From Morella rubra (lineage: Eukaryota; Streptophyta; Magnoliopsida; Fagales; Myricaceae): DNA of 64,000 nucleotides. Positions 22,547 through 37,400 of this stretch are shown here, piece after piece. A program made the translations under genes and the position numbers. Every line of letters starts with the position of its first letter. The first letter of the stretch is position 1. The notes beneath the pieces were generated by a model, which saw only the letters and a program-made list of their open reading frames with translations, was not told the origin of the DNA and ran no database searches. The stretch covers positions 3,629,257 through 3,693,256 of the forward strand of contig CM025855.1 in NCBI GenBank assembly GCA_003952965.2, given 5' to 3'.

Positions 22547-25500
22547 TTAGAGGCCAAAGGCCACTCTCTGCACGCAGTCAGGGCGTCTTCTGCTAGGCAT
22601 CCGAATGAGACCAGTAATCTGCAGATCTGTAACTGCGCTACAAAACCTTGCTCTGAGGGAAAAAGGGGTTAAGGATCTTCAAGCAACACGGAAGTCGGGC
22701 AAGGAGGAGACAAAGGAATCGTTAATGTAGACAGGCCAAGAACAAGCCTGCAAGAAATGCAACGCAAAACAGCAATCGTTAATTCCTACAAGACCTACAA
22801 GAAAGAGACCTTTGGGGAGTTCCGTAACATGAGTGCACAATTATTAATGCAGCCTTCACCGATGTCTTAATAGCCGGGTAAATAGAAGTTATTTAGCCCA
22901 ACATTTGCAGCAACTCGTACTCGTAGACACCACAAATAAAAAGGAAAGAAGATGACTGAAGTTGCTCGGGAAGGGTTGTTCATGTAAAACTAAAAATCTG
23001 TTGCGATTAAGAGAAGAATTTAGGTCCTCTAAATGGTTTTGAAGAAAACATTGAGATACTGTAAAAAGAACTAAGGTGAACATAGGAGAGCCCTGATGCA
23101 AGTGCAAAAACAGAGGACATATAGAACAGAAAATTTCATATATTAGTTGAAATGCTTAGTAAGCTCTCGTGGCCATAACTGAAGGTGCATATGATATCAA
23201 TAATTTTAATACACACACACACACACATATATAATGCAACTATATGACTAAGAAGACTATGATGTACTTTTAATGAAAGATCAATAGGATACTGAATAGA
23301 CGCTTCGCTCTTGTCTGCAGATTCATGCATATCCTTTCTTTTCTTGGGTAATGGAGACTGTTTCGATTTGTGTTTCCGTTTTGTACAAGGACGAAGAACA
23401 ACTGTTTTGAAAGATTGGAACCAATCATGGAGATTAATAAGATCGCCGTGCTCCTGAGCTAGAGTATACCTAAAACAAGAGAGAAACATGAACATCTATC
23501 AAGTAGCGAAACTTTCAGCTTCCAAAGGAAGTCAAGAAACAGAGTACTGGTTTGCTCATGAATTTCAGCGCAGGTGAGAAACACATATATAGAGTACCAT
23601 AGACATTATCAAATACAATAATTTTAACTCATGTAAGTGATAAAAGAGCTTTTAATGTGCTTCAAATCTAAAGAAGGTGGCGCTTGTTAAAGGTCCTAAT
23701 ATGTCATACAACTTGTGTAAAATAACAAAGTCAACTACACAGAGATACTCTATGAAGTTATAGACCCTACTCTCCGGGCTGATCATCTCTGACTAGTAAT
23801 TACAAAGTTTATTGCTGGTAAAATATCCTACTTACAGCTGATCTTGTCAGATTGCAATATTTACTAGTTTCAAGATCTGGTAAGCAATCCTACTTTCAGT
23901 TCTTTAACACTCTTCCAAAGAGCAGATCTGAAAAGAGAGGTTGATCCGAAACTATTAAATGGCTTGTTTCTGCATTTTTGAGGCTGTACATATAATTCCC
24001 GCTAAATGTTGCCCCAAACTCTTTCTATGTAACATGTCTTCGTTCCAAAAGCAATTGCTATATGATTGCTTCATCTAAGGATATACTTACATGATGGAGG
24101 TATCATGCATGGACGGCAATAGAACGTTGCCACTCTGGCTGCAGCAACTACATTTCAGAATTTTGTGGAATTCCAGAAGATCAACTTGAATCCTTCTTCT
24201 TGGGTCTCCAATTAAAGCCTAGGATGAGTGAGAAGTTCATAAATACAAAGAGAAAAAAAGGATTATAGACTTAATATTCCATCAAGTAAAAGTAATGCTC
24301 TTCATAGATTTTGGTCAAATTTAATGAACATCTCTAGCAAGAATCCTATTTGAAAATTCCCCCTCCCCCACCCTACCCCGTGTCTGAAACGGGAAAGCCA
24401 TATGTGCTTCTTGGAATGATCCTAAAAGTGCTCACCAATTGAAGTTTCTCAACGTTCTTAAAGCACACAATTTCGTGCAAAGGTATGCACTCAATGGGTC
24501 TCAAATACTCCCTGTTTCAAAGAAACATGAAAGAAGTCAGAGCCCTCTTAGGCGCCATGTATCATAGAAAATAGACTATGTAAGAGCTATGCAGGGAGTC
24601 CATTATCATTCTGGTTCATTAAAATGAGCATGTCAATACACCAGTTTAAGGATCTAATAATTGAAAAAGAAGCCCCCCAACAGCCTGTGGTAATTGAACT
24701 TTCATTTGCAGAAAATAAACTAAGGCCTTAAAGTGCATTAGCAATCCTAGGTAGACATGTTTACTTTTTCCAATGCTAGTCTTTTGCTTGCCTTGCTGGG
24801 GAAATTGTTTTGCTTTATAAATTAAACCTTGTTATTTGTTAGTTTCTTATAGTTTAAATGCCAAATAATTTCCAGCAAGGGTGTGACCGCCTTCGTTCCT
24901 ATATTTGATTGCTTTGTCATTGTAGGCATGACTGCCCTGGTCCTGTCATCTTCTTCTGTAGGCTACTATATCACTTAGCAATATGGGTTAAACAGTTAAT
25001 TTCTGAGAGCCTAATCAGCATAGAATATCTATTTAAGAATGTAACTTATGTAAGGACTAGACTGAGAGTTATAAGTCTCCAGTCTACGAAAGAATAAAAA
25101 GATAGGGCAGAAATATCCTTACCTAACCAACCAATCTAGAAATGCTGCAGCTTTCTCGCTTATTGCTTTTGATACTTTCTCACTATTTAAAGGGTTCCAA
25201 GATGAATGTCTCCTGTCACATTAAGACAGTTACACAGCAGCCCCAGGAATCTGTGTGTTACACAAGCATGAACACACACAAATCTGCACAGATAGGTTTG
25301 CACACATGCATTTCTGTCTTGAAAGGAGAAAAGCTATGTGATGAAAACTTGAGAGAAGGAAAAATGGCATAAGGACATTGGCTATAGATCCCAACCGGCA
25401 TCTTGACGTATACCTGTTCCAAATGACAAAATGGCTATCCTTATGAATGTTGCATGTTGGAATATACATGATCCATACAACTTTAATTCACCATCAATTT

Positions 25501-28500
25501 ATGATGACCTGATCCATGAAGAAATAGTATCTTCTATATTCCACAAAAAGCAAGAACCATTCCTATTTTTCGCAGGTAGTCTTGGCTATCATTTGATGTA
25601 CATGTAAATACAAACAAGTCATAAGCTTTTTCTTTTCTAATTACTTACCCCAAACAGAAGTTCCTAATCAGTTAAAAGTTTCAACTGAGACTATCAGCCC
25701 ACTGAAAAGAAATTATAACAGAATAAACTAGAGAACTCTTGCTAGTTCAAAATCAGAAGTTTCTTCAAATGTAACCTGTAAAAGACAGTAAATGTGATCC
25801 ACTTTTTTCCAATCTATGCAAGGGCTACCTGGAAGCCTATCCGGATCCACATAAAATAATCTTGGAGGCCCAAGTTGGTAGTCTTAGCACATCTTAGGCA
25901 GTGCCAAAGTGGGTTGTCAACTCTTATAGTGATACGTTGTTATGTATTTATAGGGCACAGATGCACTTGTAGTACTACCCAATTAAGCATCACAATGCCT
26001 TTGTTGAAGTAGACATCGCAACATGCAATGCCAGAACTTTATTAAGAAATAGTCCCATTTTGTACAACTGTCTATTTAGTGACACCAAAGTGACTCCTCG
26101 GCCCTTTGGTTTCTTTGTTTTTTTTGTTTTTTGGGTTGGGGGGGGGGGGGGGCGTTTAGGGGCAGTGAATGATGGTAACTTTCTAATGACTGAAACAAAA
26201 ACATCTTGTTTAATCAGAGAGGCAGAGGAGTTAATAATCAAGGAAAGACTGCTTCACGTCCGAATCAAAGAAATGTACTAGTCCTTAACGCTTGCAGTCC
26301 CTTCGGCACTTAGATGCGTCACATTTGGCAAGCATAGATGATAGACTTCTTAGTGTAGCTAAAGCATTTAGCTCTAATGAACAGTATATTTGAGTTTAAT
26401 GCATGCACTGGCATTTGAATCAGAAATCTTGTTTTTACCTAAAATCTTAGGCATGTCATCACCCAAATCAGAGAACCATAATACCATTATTTTGCCTTTC
26501 ATTCCGGCCCCTCTCTCAAGCACCCACTCATAGATGAGCTCAATGGAGTGACTTGTTCTCCCTTGAGTTCAAGCCTTCTACTTTAGGCTTCAAACATTGT
26601 CAAGTCCCACAACTAACAATCTAATTTTCCTACTATAACTAAAGATCTTACAAAGTATTGGAGACTAATTTGCTTCACAACATTAGTAATCGATTCACAA
26701 TCTGATTGCATAATGGATTGTGTAACCAATATGTGACATAATGTGATATAATCCTGAAAAGATAATGTAGAACATTACTTGGATATGTCATCAACATTTG
26801 GTTTGAACTGTCCATCCTCAAATCCCAACATAGACTGCAAGTCCTTCACTTTTTCATTGATCTATCACAGACACATTATTCATAATAATTAGCTTGGACA
26901 CACCATCAGTTAAAAATTAAAAGATGTGAAGAGCAATACAAAAATTGCATAAATGCAAGAAGAAACATAAAGATGATTGTTAATAGATGTAAGCTTGATT
27001 AAGGCACAAGTACAACTCATCTATGAGTGTCTAGTCCTCTAAAACAATAAGGACCATAAGGAACTACTAATCTATATTGATAGATTACATGGATAGTCAA
27101 GCTCAAAGCATTTTAATTCAATATACAAAAAGTCCACAAGTTAGATTTGATCAAGCCGTATTTTAAACACAAAATCATTTTCAGAATGTTATAAAAATTG
27201 CAGCCGTTTGTAGCTATAGGAAGTGGACGGAGGATAAACTAGTGTACAGTCTGAAAAGGGGACTACAGGTTCACACCTGGATGAGCCAGGGAAAAAAATA
27301 GGAGAAGCTGTATAATCAACTATTATTCTATTATTGCCGGTAGATGTTGCGCCCAAAGGAGGGTGAGGCAGATAGAAGTTGCTTCTCATAACTCCAACAG
27401 AAGCCCAGGATGAAACATATGCCCCACTCTGGAGAACCATGAAAAGCATATCCAAGAAAAAGCCCTTCCAGAAGTATGACCACAGAAGTAGCTTTAACAG
27501 ACAGGAATACATGGCATAAATTGATAACACTTCAGTTCTCCAGTAGCTTCAATTAAAGGAAATGGTTTAACCGTGGACAGAATTGATTATTTAACTACAG
27601 AACCAAATGGCTTGTCACGTGCAAAACAGTTTTCAACTAAAGAAAGAAGTTAAAAAAAGTTGGTCTTACTCGTAGAAAGAAATTGGTTTGTTATTTTACA
27701 CACAGATTAGTATTCCAAGCAAGCTCCGAGACTTCTCAACTTTGTCAAAACCATAAGCATACCTCGAGAAAGTTCAGACTAATCTTTTTCCAATTCTTTA
27801 GCAACTGCTTGAGCGTCACCGTTGGAAGATCCCTAATTATATTCAAATTTCAGAATTCAGACATGAAGCAAAAAGAATTGACTAGGTAACTAATTATCAA
27901 GATTAGGTTAACCTTTAAGTGACAAAGGAGTCCAAAAGGCAAAAATGTTCCCATGAAAAAAAAAAAGCAAGACAGAAGCATCACAAATATTGGATCGGTT
28001 TTAATCTAATACAATCATAAAAATTTGCAGACCATAACTCATTTAGCTAATACGTAAGTATTAAAGAGCTCCACACTCAATCCAAGCAGTTAGTTATTAG
28101 TGAACAAATAATTTGTCCTACAATGTTAAGATATCAAAGCAAGATCTACAGTTAACATCAAGAAGTTACACTGCTTAATAAATTCCAAAATCTTCAAGTA
28201 CGCCTCAATTTTGTTGTTTGCCATATATCATCTGCAGCATTCTCCCACATATCTTACAACTGTAACCAATTAAGCATTTGCCAGTTGTTTGAGAACTGAG
28301 GGCATGATTTAAATCAACGAAAAGACTAACTACATGACAATGAAGAATCACGAATGTCTTCTAATCTGGTCTAATTAACAAGCAAATACATCCTATGAGC
28401 TATCAGACTCTGAACAAATATGAGACAGAAGAGAACAAGTAGTGGTCGAACAGTCCATTGTATTCAGAGAGTTAAATAATATTGTCATCAATTTGCCATT

Positions 28501-31500
28501 GCAGCCAAGCTAAACCAAGAGAACATATAAATTAAATCTTTCAAAAATTGCTCTTAATAATCAACAACTAGTACGACAATCAGAACAATTGGTACCAGAA
28601 AGAGTTGCTCCAGAAAATGAAAGACTCCCGTACCCCCTTTCCCCTTAATTTCCCTAAGTACCATACAAGCAAAAAGTTCATCTTTCCAGAAATATCGAAG
28701 GGGAAGATTTGAAACTCTTTCCAGCAATGTTTGTCTGTTTGGAAACCCAAAACTGGTAACACGAACGTAAGACAGCAGAAGCTAATTTCAGTCCATCTAC
28801 ATTGCAAGCATGTTAACCTACCTTACTTTGCGTACTATCTGACAGATAAAACCACCCTTTTGCGAGGTAGAATACTTTCGCCTTATACCATGAACACCAG
28901 CCATAGGTACTCCAGAATCCTTTTCTAGTGCCACATGATTATTGGAAGCCCTTGCGATGTACAGATCTGGATCAAGCACCTCACATAATAAGTCTAGCAG
29001 CCGGATTTTATTACACTTCCCCACTTCATGCAGGCACTGCAAGGCACAGTGAAAGTTAAGAAGGAGAAGTACAAATCAGATAACAGTAAAAAGAAACCAA
29101 CAAGTTTCAAGACAAAAGTTTTACCCAAATTTTCAGACATCGTGTCACAAGGAAAAAATGGGCCAAAGGGAACACCATGAAATAAAATGGGAACATATAC
29201 TTCTCACTTTGCAATAAAGAAATGAACATGCAATGCAATGGTGCTTTCATAATTTCTAGCGGCAAGTGAAAAGAAACAAAAAAGAACCTAAAGCCTCACC
29301 AAGACTGCAGTGCTCCAGCACTTATGCAATCTCTTCAATTCTGAGAAACCATGAACGAAACTTTTGCCATTCAGTTCAGCCATTTGATTCCTAGGGAAAG
29401 ATTTGCAACCAAAGTGTATTATGTCATCTTTGTTTAGCAATCTTGGCTATTCAGAGACAGGCAGATACCATCAAATTATTAAATCGTCTAATTACCTCGC
29501 ATAAGATGGAAGCTGAGAAGTATACGTCAATATTTCTTCAGGCAGTAAACCGCTTTTCTCACCCTGAAATTTCCAAACATTGTTAAGATGAAAAGAAAAA
29601 CCACTGAGAGTCCAGGCTCAATATCTAATCAAGGATGTAGGTTTTTGCAAAAATCCAAAGCAGTAGAAGCATCAAACAATTATCAAATTGGGGGTCTCAT
29701 TTGACATCCAGCTTTGTGGCTGAAACTAGGTGTTACTGACGCACAAAACTGTATAAATGGCAAGCTGAGAGGGCAGAGCTAGGATCTAACTTAACTGGCT
29801 ATGAATTAATTATCATATTTATTTCCCCATGTAAATTCACTATTCAATTTTGATTGTCATGGTCAGCATTAATACCCTGGTTTAATTATTTTCATTGGGT
29901 ACTTCTGTTTTTCTTTTGTGGTGGGGAGGAGGGGGATCAATAAGGAAACTAGACTAACAAACCCCCTTCTCCAAACCTATCTTAGCAGAATTGACAGAAA
30001 TCTTTTTTTCTTTCAATTTGGAATCTTATTTAACCTTCTAGAATTGTCCCGTTTATGTTCTGATTTAACAGAAAAAAGAAAACTACATTTTTTTTGTTTT
30101 ATCACCAGATAGAATGTAAAGCCAATCCAGTGAGTCTTATTATTACTTATCCGAAAACATACAAGGTTTAATGGGTAAGATTCCATCAATAGTTCATCTC
30201 TACAGGGACAATAACCAAATTATGGGTTCCACCTCTATGGCCTCCCCTAAAATTGAAAAGAACTATCAATATGTTGGAAGTCATACATACATATTTTTTT
30301 TAAAAGAAATTTAACTGGAACTTTTAGAAATCAAATTACTTTGAAAATTTTGACCTGTAGGAACTAAGCAGAGTACTAAAAAAGACAATTCAGGATGTGG
30401 ATTCAGAAACATACAAATTCAGCAAACCTGAAGAAAAATCCGGGCAAACTTGGAATTTTGGAACCAAAGTTACATCCATTGAAATTGAAGAATCAAGCAT
30501 GGCAGGGACGTCCAAACTGATCTATACATTTTCAATTTATCTAAAGATTTCACTATACAGATGTATAATTTTATTGAGCGCCACCTTTTCTCTATTACAG
30601 TCAGTGTTATCCAATATTTCAGCTTGAACTTTTTCTTACTTCGCCGGGGGGGCAGCCCTAGGAACATCACCACCACCACCCCTTCCCTGCAATTTTTTCT
30701 TCCCCTATATCTTTCTGATAAGTGAGAGGGGGGTAATCGCCCCAAATGAACTGAATGCACCTCCGCCCATGCAAGCAGAGTGAGCTGATAATAAATGCTG
30801 CATTCTCCAGATGATCTACAACAGATACTAATAATAATAATAATAATAATGCCTACAAGTGCCACTCCATTACTAACATACCTATGGCAATATATCAGGA
30901 TAGATAGTGCCAACTGAGTTGAGGTATACCCTAACAAATATTGAACTAAAATATCAGATGACTGAGCAACACGACTTGAAGAAGGAACGTCCAAATATTA
31001 CAAAAGGATACAAGAACTTTAACCTTTTGTTTTTCCTCAACAAGCAAGCCACCGAGGATGAAGCTCAGAGGCTCCATGGAGAAATGCTGGGCACAAGCTA
31101 TCTGAAAAATATTTTTCACAAGATAAATCAGCTAATCATGCTGACACTGCATATCTCTAAAGTAAAGACGCTGATAATGATGATAACAGACAAGCACTGC
31201 CAACCTTCAAAGCTCTAATAAAAGATGTTAGTGTTCCATCCTGGTTTACGAAGTAATTTCTCAAGAAAACAGCCACCTTGTGACTGACACTAAACCCAGA
31301 ACACTCCTTCACAAGGACCGCCTCAACAACTGCATCCATTCTCTCAGCCGGTGATCCCAATGTAAACTTAGAGGGGCACAAGTGCTGTAGCACATTTGAA
31401 GGAAGAAGGTTTCTGGGAGCATCCAGTGTTGTGGCAACTCCCATTAGAACAATGACTGGAATCTTTACAACCCATTCGCTGATGGAAATAAAGAGCAAGT

Positions 31501-33948
31501 TGCAAGCAGTTATTGCAATATACAAATGACATTGGATAGAACAGAAAAACTCCATCATTAAGGCTGAACTTTGACATTATCTTTGGACCTAGAGAAATTA
31601 GCTTGGGGCATGGCAATGCATCATTTACGTTTTAATCTCGCGAGCAAGTCGGTATGAAGTCAATGACGATATTGTACACGACGAAGAAGAGTTATACACC
31701 ATGCAAGTTGAATGCTAGTGGTACTTCACCTTTAACAATGGGCTTGCTCCCATGGGAGGAGAGGGATACGGAGAAATGGATGGATACTGTTCATTGTGTT
31801 TTGTGTCCTACTACCATCATCTGAGGAAGTAAAATTTCCGTGAAGGACAGGGGGAGCAGAGGAGAAAAAAAGAAATGGAAGCTACTAAGGAACATTATTG
31901 CCTTACTACTAAGTGCATGAGGTATTAGCCCATGAAAGCAAGAATGGACTAAAGACCTAGATATATGTATATCTAGCACCTGCAACACCAGATTAAAGTT
32001 GGTTGCTGCAATAGGGTAAATTGAATGGAACTGAAAGTACAAGAATCCTGAACCAGCTAGGGGTAGAAGAATATCTGATTATGACATAATTATCAATTTT
32101 GAGATCAGCATTTCAGAATAAGGATGAGTTTAGAAAAGGATCAATTAACCCCAGCTTATAGATTGGGTTTATTGTAGTACAATCAACTAGAAAGCAGACA
32201 GCACTATTGAATATCAGCCAAAGTGTTCTCTCTCAATAGTGTATAGTATCACAACTTCTGTGGCATTGATGAGGGAAAATGTATGACATAGTGGATCTAT
32301 ATTGCATTATTATCAATCTCACAACAATTTCTGACACTAAGACTAGGGGTATGGCAACCTCGCATATTCTCTAGGCCATGATCTTGTCAATCAGGATATG
32401 ACATGACTCACATATACAAGTATACACACAAACAGAGATACAAATTTACAATATGTATAAAACCATTCGTGGGAAGGGTAGCAAGATGCAATAGATTACC
32501 TCAACATGAGAATGAAGTCCGATAATACTGACCCACAACATCGTTCCAAATCCTCTATGATCACAACCACAGGGGTATTATGGTTTTCTTGTTCTCTGTA
32601 CCATGATGCTAAGATGGATATATCAGCTGCCTGTTCAAAAGTAGCATTAAAAATGAAGTTAAAAACTACTAAAACTGAAATCTCAACTTTGGTTTAAGCT
32701 GGAATGTCTGCATTTTACGTGCTTACATCTACAGTTTCCATTAAGCACTGTCTCAATAAACCTCGCAGGCAACCACCAATTCCGTTCTTGGCTGAAAAGT
32801 CTAGGGACGAAAGTTTAGCCACATGGCACCCATGAGATCTCAAAAAAAGGCCAAGATCTTCAAATGTCAGTAGATCATCAACAAACTCCATATTCCCTGC
32901 CAATAATTGATCAATACTCTATATTAGTAAAATATCTAGGTGCATGTAATCTGCATGACATGGCTTAACAACAGGACACAGACGAGTCAAAATTGATGGA
33001 CCAAGAAGAATTGTAACTGTAGGATGCCAGGATGCAGATGAAGCATGCTTTCCCAACAACCCAATTCATAAAAAAATAACACGTTATAGTGTACTGTTAT
33101 TTTAGCAATCATAACAAAAAATACAAACGAGGGTTTTAATCAGAATACAGAGCCAATTTCCTTTCACTCTCCTAATCCAAATGCACCCAAAGCATCACCA
33201 GTATTTACAGATATGTTCTACCATTTTCTCTGACCAACATTTAATTTGAAGTATCAAAATGTAGGAGAACTTACTGGTGAGAACCAGCCCAGTGAACACC
33301 TTTTTACAAGTAGCATCAGCTACAATGGGAAAAGACCGAGTTGCTTCAGTGAAACCCGGTGTTCGAAATGATTTAATAGCATTAAAGGACTCACAAACCC
33401 AGCGATTAATTTCATTGAATACAGAAGTATTGACATCCCTCAAAACATCCTGCAAAAATAGGTCAAGATTATTTTTATCGCTGAGAAAATAAAGGTAACA
33501 GAACCAACATTTGACGTCGTACATTTATATCCCTCTTTACTCAATCACGAATGCGGATATCCTTTAGAACGACTAAGATAAGTTCAACAGATCGAAGTAA
33601 ACTGGGGTATCGAACACATTAAGCTTGAATTCTTCAGTTCTCAAAACCAATGTGAATTTCATGTCCGTTTGTAACGTGATAAATGAAACATAAAGATGGA
33701 AGATAGGGAATGAAGACACAAACCTTGATGATCGAGTCAATTTTCGAACAAACAAGCTCAAAAGCTTCCTTGCGCAAGTGGTGGTAGCGATGCTCATCCC
33801 TTTCTCGAGTTTTCTCGTCCTCTGATTTATCGGTCTTCTTCGGTGATGCTGGGGGTAGATCAATTCGCCTGCGGGTTCTCCCAGTTCCATTTGATATTTT
33901 CTCCGATTTTGAGGATGATGCTTTGTGAAGAACAAAGAATGGCTGTGA

Positions 33949-33987
<39 letters not shown>

Positions 33988-34318
33988 TTAACGAAAATTA
34001 GATTTGTGCTCCATTTGGTTTCAAGTTCTATTTCTCCCAGGGAAACAAACAGAGACAACAAAAACAGGAGAAAAACAGAGAAGCGCCGTATCGTCCGATT
34101 TTAATGATTTTCGGAGTAAATTTCATAATTCCGCAGAAGATATCAGACGAATCCCCGACTTATCTGCAAAAGCATTTCCTATCTGTGGAAGTGCAGCAGA
34201 AAAAACGGCTGTCGGATAGAATAAAGATTCCACACCGGCGGCATACCTGGAGATTATTTTCGGTGGTCTCGGGTGTGGATTGATTTAATGGATCCGCTGC
34301 AGCAGAAGGAAGCGCCAT
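22547..34318 (-). CDS. ORC3: origin recognition complex subunit 3
   Basis: Seventeen exons: 34318-34247, 33942-33724, 33449-33275, 32896-32727, 32630-32500, 31478-31205, 31101-31024, 29563-29496, 29390-29300, 29036-28822, 27832-27763, 26861-26779, 25212-25123, 24511-24436, 24218-24091, 23469-23293 and 22652-22547. They join in one frame to 740 residues, near the plant ORC3 length. The protein is part of the complex that marks replication origins and loads MCM helicases in the nucleus. The N-terminus is basic (GRTRRRIDLPPASPKK). A degenerate P-loop region, TGLVLT, lies at about 150-155. A Walker-B-like VVVIIEDLE follows at 233-241, then the family block MGVATTLDAPRNLLPSNVLQ. Near the C-terminus are LRPIECIPLHEIVCF and a basic tail (KRKHKSKQSPLPKKRK), ending RRPDCVQRVAFGL. 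ORC3 is known to lack a working ATPase site. Exon 7 to 8 is the least certain join; a short exon could be missed there. Confidence 0.93.
33955..33982. repeat. GA microsatellite in ORC3 intron 1
   Basis: About fourteen GA dinucleotides (CT on the transcribed strand) lie just upstream of the exon 2 acceptor and may serve as part of its pyrimidine tract. Confidence 0.9.
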
Positions 34319-34395
34319 TCAGTACACACTCTCTCTCTCCTCTCTCTCTCGATTGCTTGCCCACGGCCACTAGGGTAGTTCCTCTTCCTTTTCTT

Positions 34396-34406
34396 TTTGG
34401 CGGGAA
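34396..34406 (-). promoter_or_regulatory. E2F-type site upstream of ORC3
   Basis: The plus strand reads TTTGGCGGGAA, matching the E2F consensus TTTSSCGS. It lies about 80 bases upstream of the ORC3 ATG. Plant origin recognition genes are known E2F targets with S-phase expression, so this fits cell-cycle control. Confidence 0.65.
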
Positions 34407-34409
34407 GGG

Positions 34410-37400
34410 ATCAGTGTTAAATCCGTAAATTTTAGAGTTATGGATGTAGTAACGGGCCGGTTTGGAATCTTCAGCGGATCATCCTCTCCTGCACTCACGT
34501 GGGTTGGTCCGACCGTCCGAAACCTCTTTACAAATCCGGTTGGATCCGATCAAGGACTGGCGGGGCGGGTTAAAGGTGCAAACCTTTCCATGAATTTATA
34601 GAGGACTGAAGTTTCTGTGCTCGAAAACAATACAAAGAGAAAACTTTGGAATGTTTTTTCCTGGGAGAAAATCATGAAATATTCGCTGCTGCTAAAAATT
34701 GGAAAAGTGACTTTTTTTTCTTTTTATTTTCAAACTGTCGAATTGATAAGATGAGAAAAGTTTATTCCAATTATTATTTTTATTAAAAAAATGGTGCCTG
34801 ATTAGCGCAACAGTTGGATACGATAATTGCGTAGAGGGAATTAGGTGCTAAAACCACGGTGGAGAGGAAACGTACTATTTTCAATTAGAAAATAAAAACA
34901 TGAAAGGAAAACGAAACTTTTTAGAAGCCCATTAGTTGGGCTGTGCTCTCATATCAGTCATCAAGCAACTTGGTCTTTCACAATCGATCCGTGGGCTAAG
35001 TGGGGGAGAAGGTAAAACGAAACTTTTGGGCTTTTGGAGCTACAAGCTCGACATAAAATGGCATTTGCATTTTTTTTTAGTCGCTTTTACCCTTTTACTT
35101 TCTATAAAATATCAACTTAGCTCATCAGTTATCAAAATTCATCGAGTTCTGTTGTAAAATCTAACTATTAATATTGTTACACATAATATAATTTCTTCAT
35201 ATTTTAACAAAAATCTTACTAATAGGAAAATTATTAAAAAGAACAGAGATTAACATTGATACATTTTAATAGTTTTGGAGTTAAATGTGACAATTTTCAT
35301 AATTCAGACTAATAATTGACATGTATTTAAAAGTTGGGGTAAAAATGAAGATCTTCTTCTTTTTAATATTTTTAACAACATTAGAAAATCAACCACCTTC
35401 CAATCAACTTTCATTGATACCTCAATGCGTTTCAAGTGGTGCAGTGCTTTCTTGTTTTTTTTGTGTTTGTTTTTCTTTAAGGAAAAACTACATTCTCTCA
35501 GGGCTTCTTACTCTTCTTCTTTTTTTTTAATCCTCAGGGCTTCTTACTTAATCTAGGCATGGCAACTAAAATCTTGGCCAAATCCCCCATGAACAGATAA
35601 CTTGTTCAAATTGTAACATTGATGGTCTGCTTTTGTATAGACATTTAAAGCTAGAAATGATGGTTGCTTTGAGAGAAGGGATTGTTTTTTTTTTTTCCCG
35701 CCTAGGCAGACATGCATGCGATGAGTTGGCCGCGGGGTTAATGAATCGTGTGGAATGACAGGAGTGGAGAAGTAGTACTGAAAAGTGAGAACCAGCTAAG
35801 CCAAACCCCATGGCCGTTGCTCTTCACTCATTCTTACTCAATTATGCCGTCTCTCTTTCTTTGCTTTCTTCACGTGAGTATGTGGGGGGGGGGAGTGAGA
35901 CTAGAGAGAGCACAGGGACTTCGATGAAATGATATATGACCTGGGTGATGTGACTAACTTCAATGCTATTGTTGCATGTTGGCCCAAATACATACCAAGA
36001 AGCCGGTAGCCTGGTCCTCTCATTTCATGATCATCGCTCTAGTGGGCTGTCCTCCAACATCTTAACCAGAAGACTTGTATTATTAGATATTGCAGCTCAA
36101 AGATCTGTCTCCTCTGATGTAGTTGGGTTACTTATAGCTCCCTTTCTTGCTTGCCATGAAGAATTTTATGGTCAATGAAATCTTGACCCCATTCTTTAAA
36201 ACTAAAAATAGCGGTGGGGGTGGGGGGAGTCCTTACAGAGGACGGAAAATTTATTGCCGATCGATCTGACTAGATGTCAAATATGTTGGCCAAGTGCCTT
36301 ACAGTACCCTACCCAAGAGAACTATTAATAGCAGCTGGTAAGAGCTACGGAGCATAAGACGGAGGTTCATCGGATGCCCAGTAAATCAGAATGCTTTCAT
36401 TGATTTAACTAATGGCTGAAGATATATACCAGAAAGTAATGCATGGACCCAAATGGTACCGGGAAAGGGGGAGCCATAAACCAGCATCCATGTGTTAGCT
36501 TTATGATTGTACTGCAGTTGTTGCACTTTTTTTAACCACTTTAGCAGGGTAAATTAAATTATTTTGAATCTTTTTACTATAGATCATGAACCTTATACTT
36601 CTTAGTCCCAAATGAATCATATATAAATCCCCTACTTCCTCCCCTTTTTTTTTTTTCAAACTACCTGCTTCTTCTTTGAAAGAGAAGAAAAGTGGGGTGA
36701 GGATATGTTCAAGCCAAGACTCGAAGAAATCAACTCATTTTATCACTTTGAAAAGGGGAATAAATCAATTCATTTTTTAAGTTTTTCTTCAAAAAAATCT
36801 TATATTGTCTGTCAGAGTTGTTCAACAAGAAGCCCAAGTAGTACTTATCTTCCCCTATCATAAATTCTTATATGACCAATTTACACCATTTGTGAATCCG
36901 ATGCTTCCACTTCTCCCCCAGCTGGCTAGCTTTGTCCCCATTTTACAGTTGGGAGGGTGAAAATACAAATGAAACCCCCCTCTCTTTCCCCCATCACCGC
37001 CATGAACATGTGATACTGGGTCCACATCCTCTTGCATATGAACATGGACTATTAATGTCCCTATTCTGCCTTATTCCATCTTGGATACAGCAGATCTTGA
37101 TCATTTATGACTCGAACACTGCTTTATGGAAATATATCTGTCCTTTCTACTAAAAAGAGAAAAACAAAAACAAGAAAAATCGCAACTATATATTATATGT
37201 ATTTTGCTTTGACGATAAGTAAGTCGGTATGTATTCACTGCTAGAGATAGAGCATTTGTAATTTTCCCAGATCTCAAAGGCAGATTCAAATTTTCACTTT
37301 AGCTGTAGTGTGGGATGGCCAATGGCCACTAGTTATGGTTGGTGAAAGGTCAATTCAGTTTCTCTTAAGACTGTTTTTCCCCCCACACAGCTTTGAGTGG

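Noticed and set aside
28827..28836. Donor AAA|GTAAGG for ORC3 exon 10
   Set aside because: It would break the phase of the next exon. Using the GTAGGT donor five bases further on gives VRDLPTVTLKQLL in frame.
34690..35350. Degenerate inverted repeat around 35.1 kb (ttttaccc and tatcaa motifs at both ends)
   Set aside because: Similarity between arms is too weak by eye to separate from AT-rich background.
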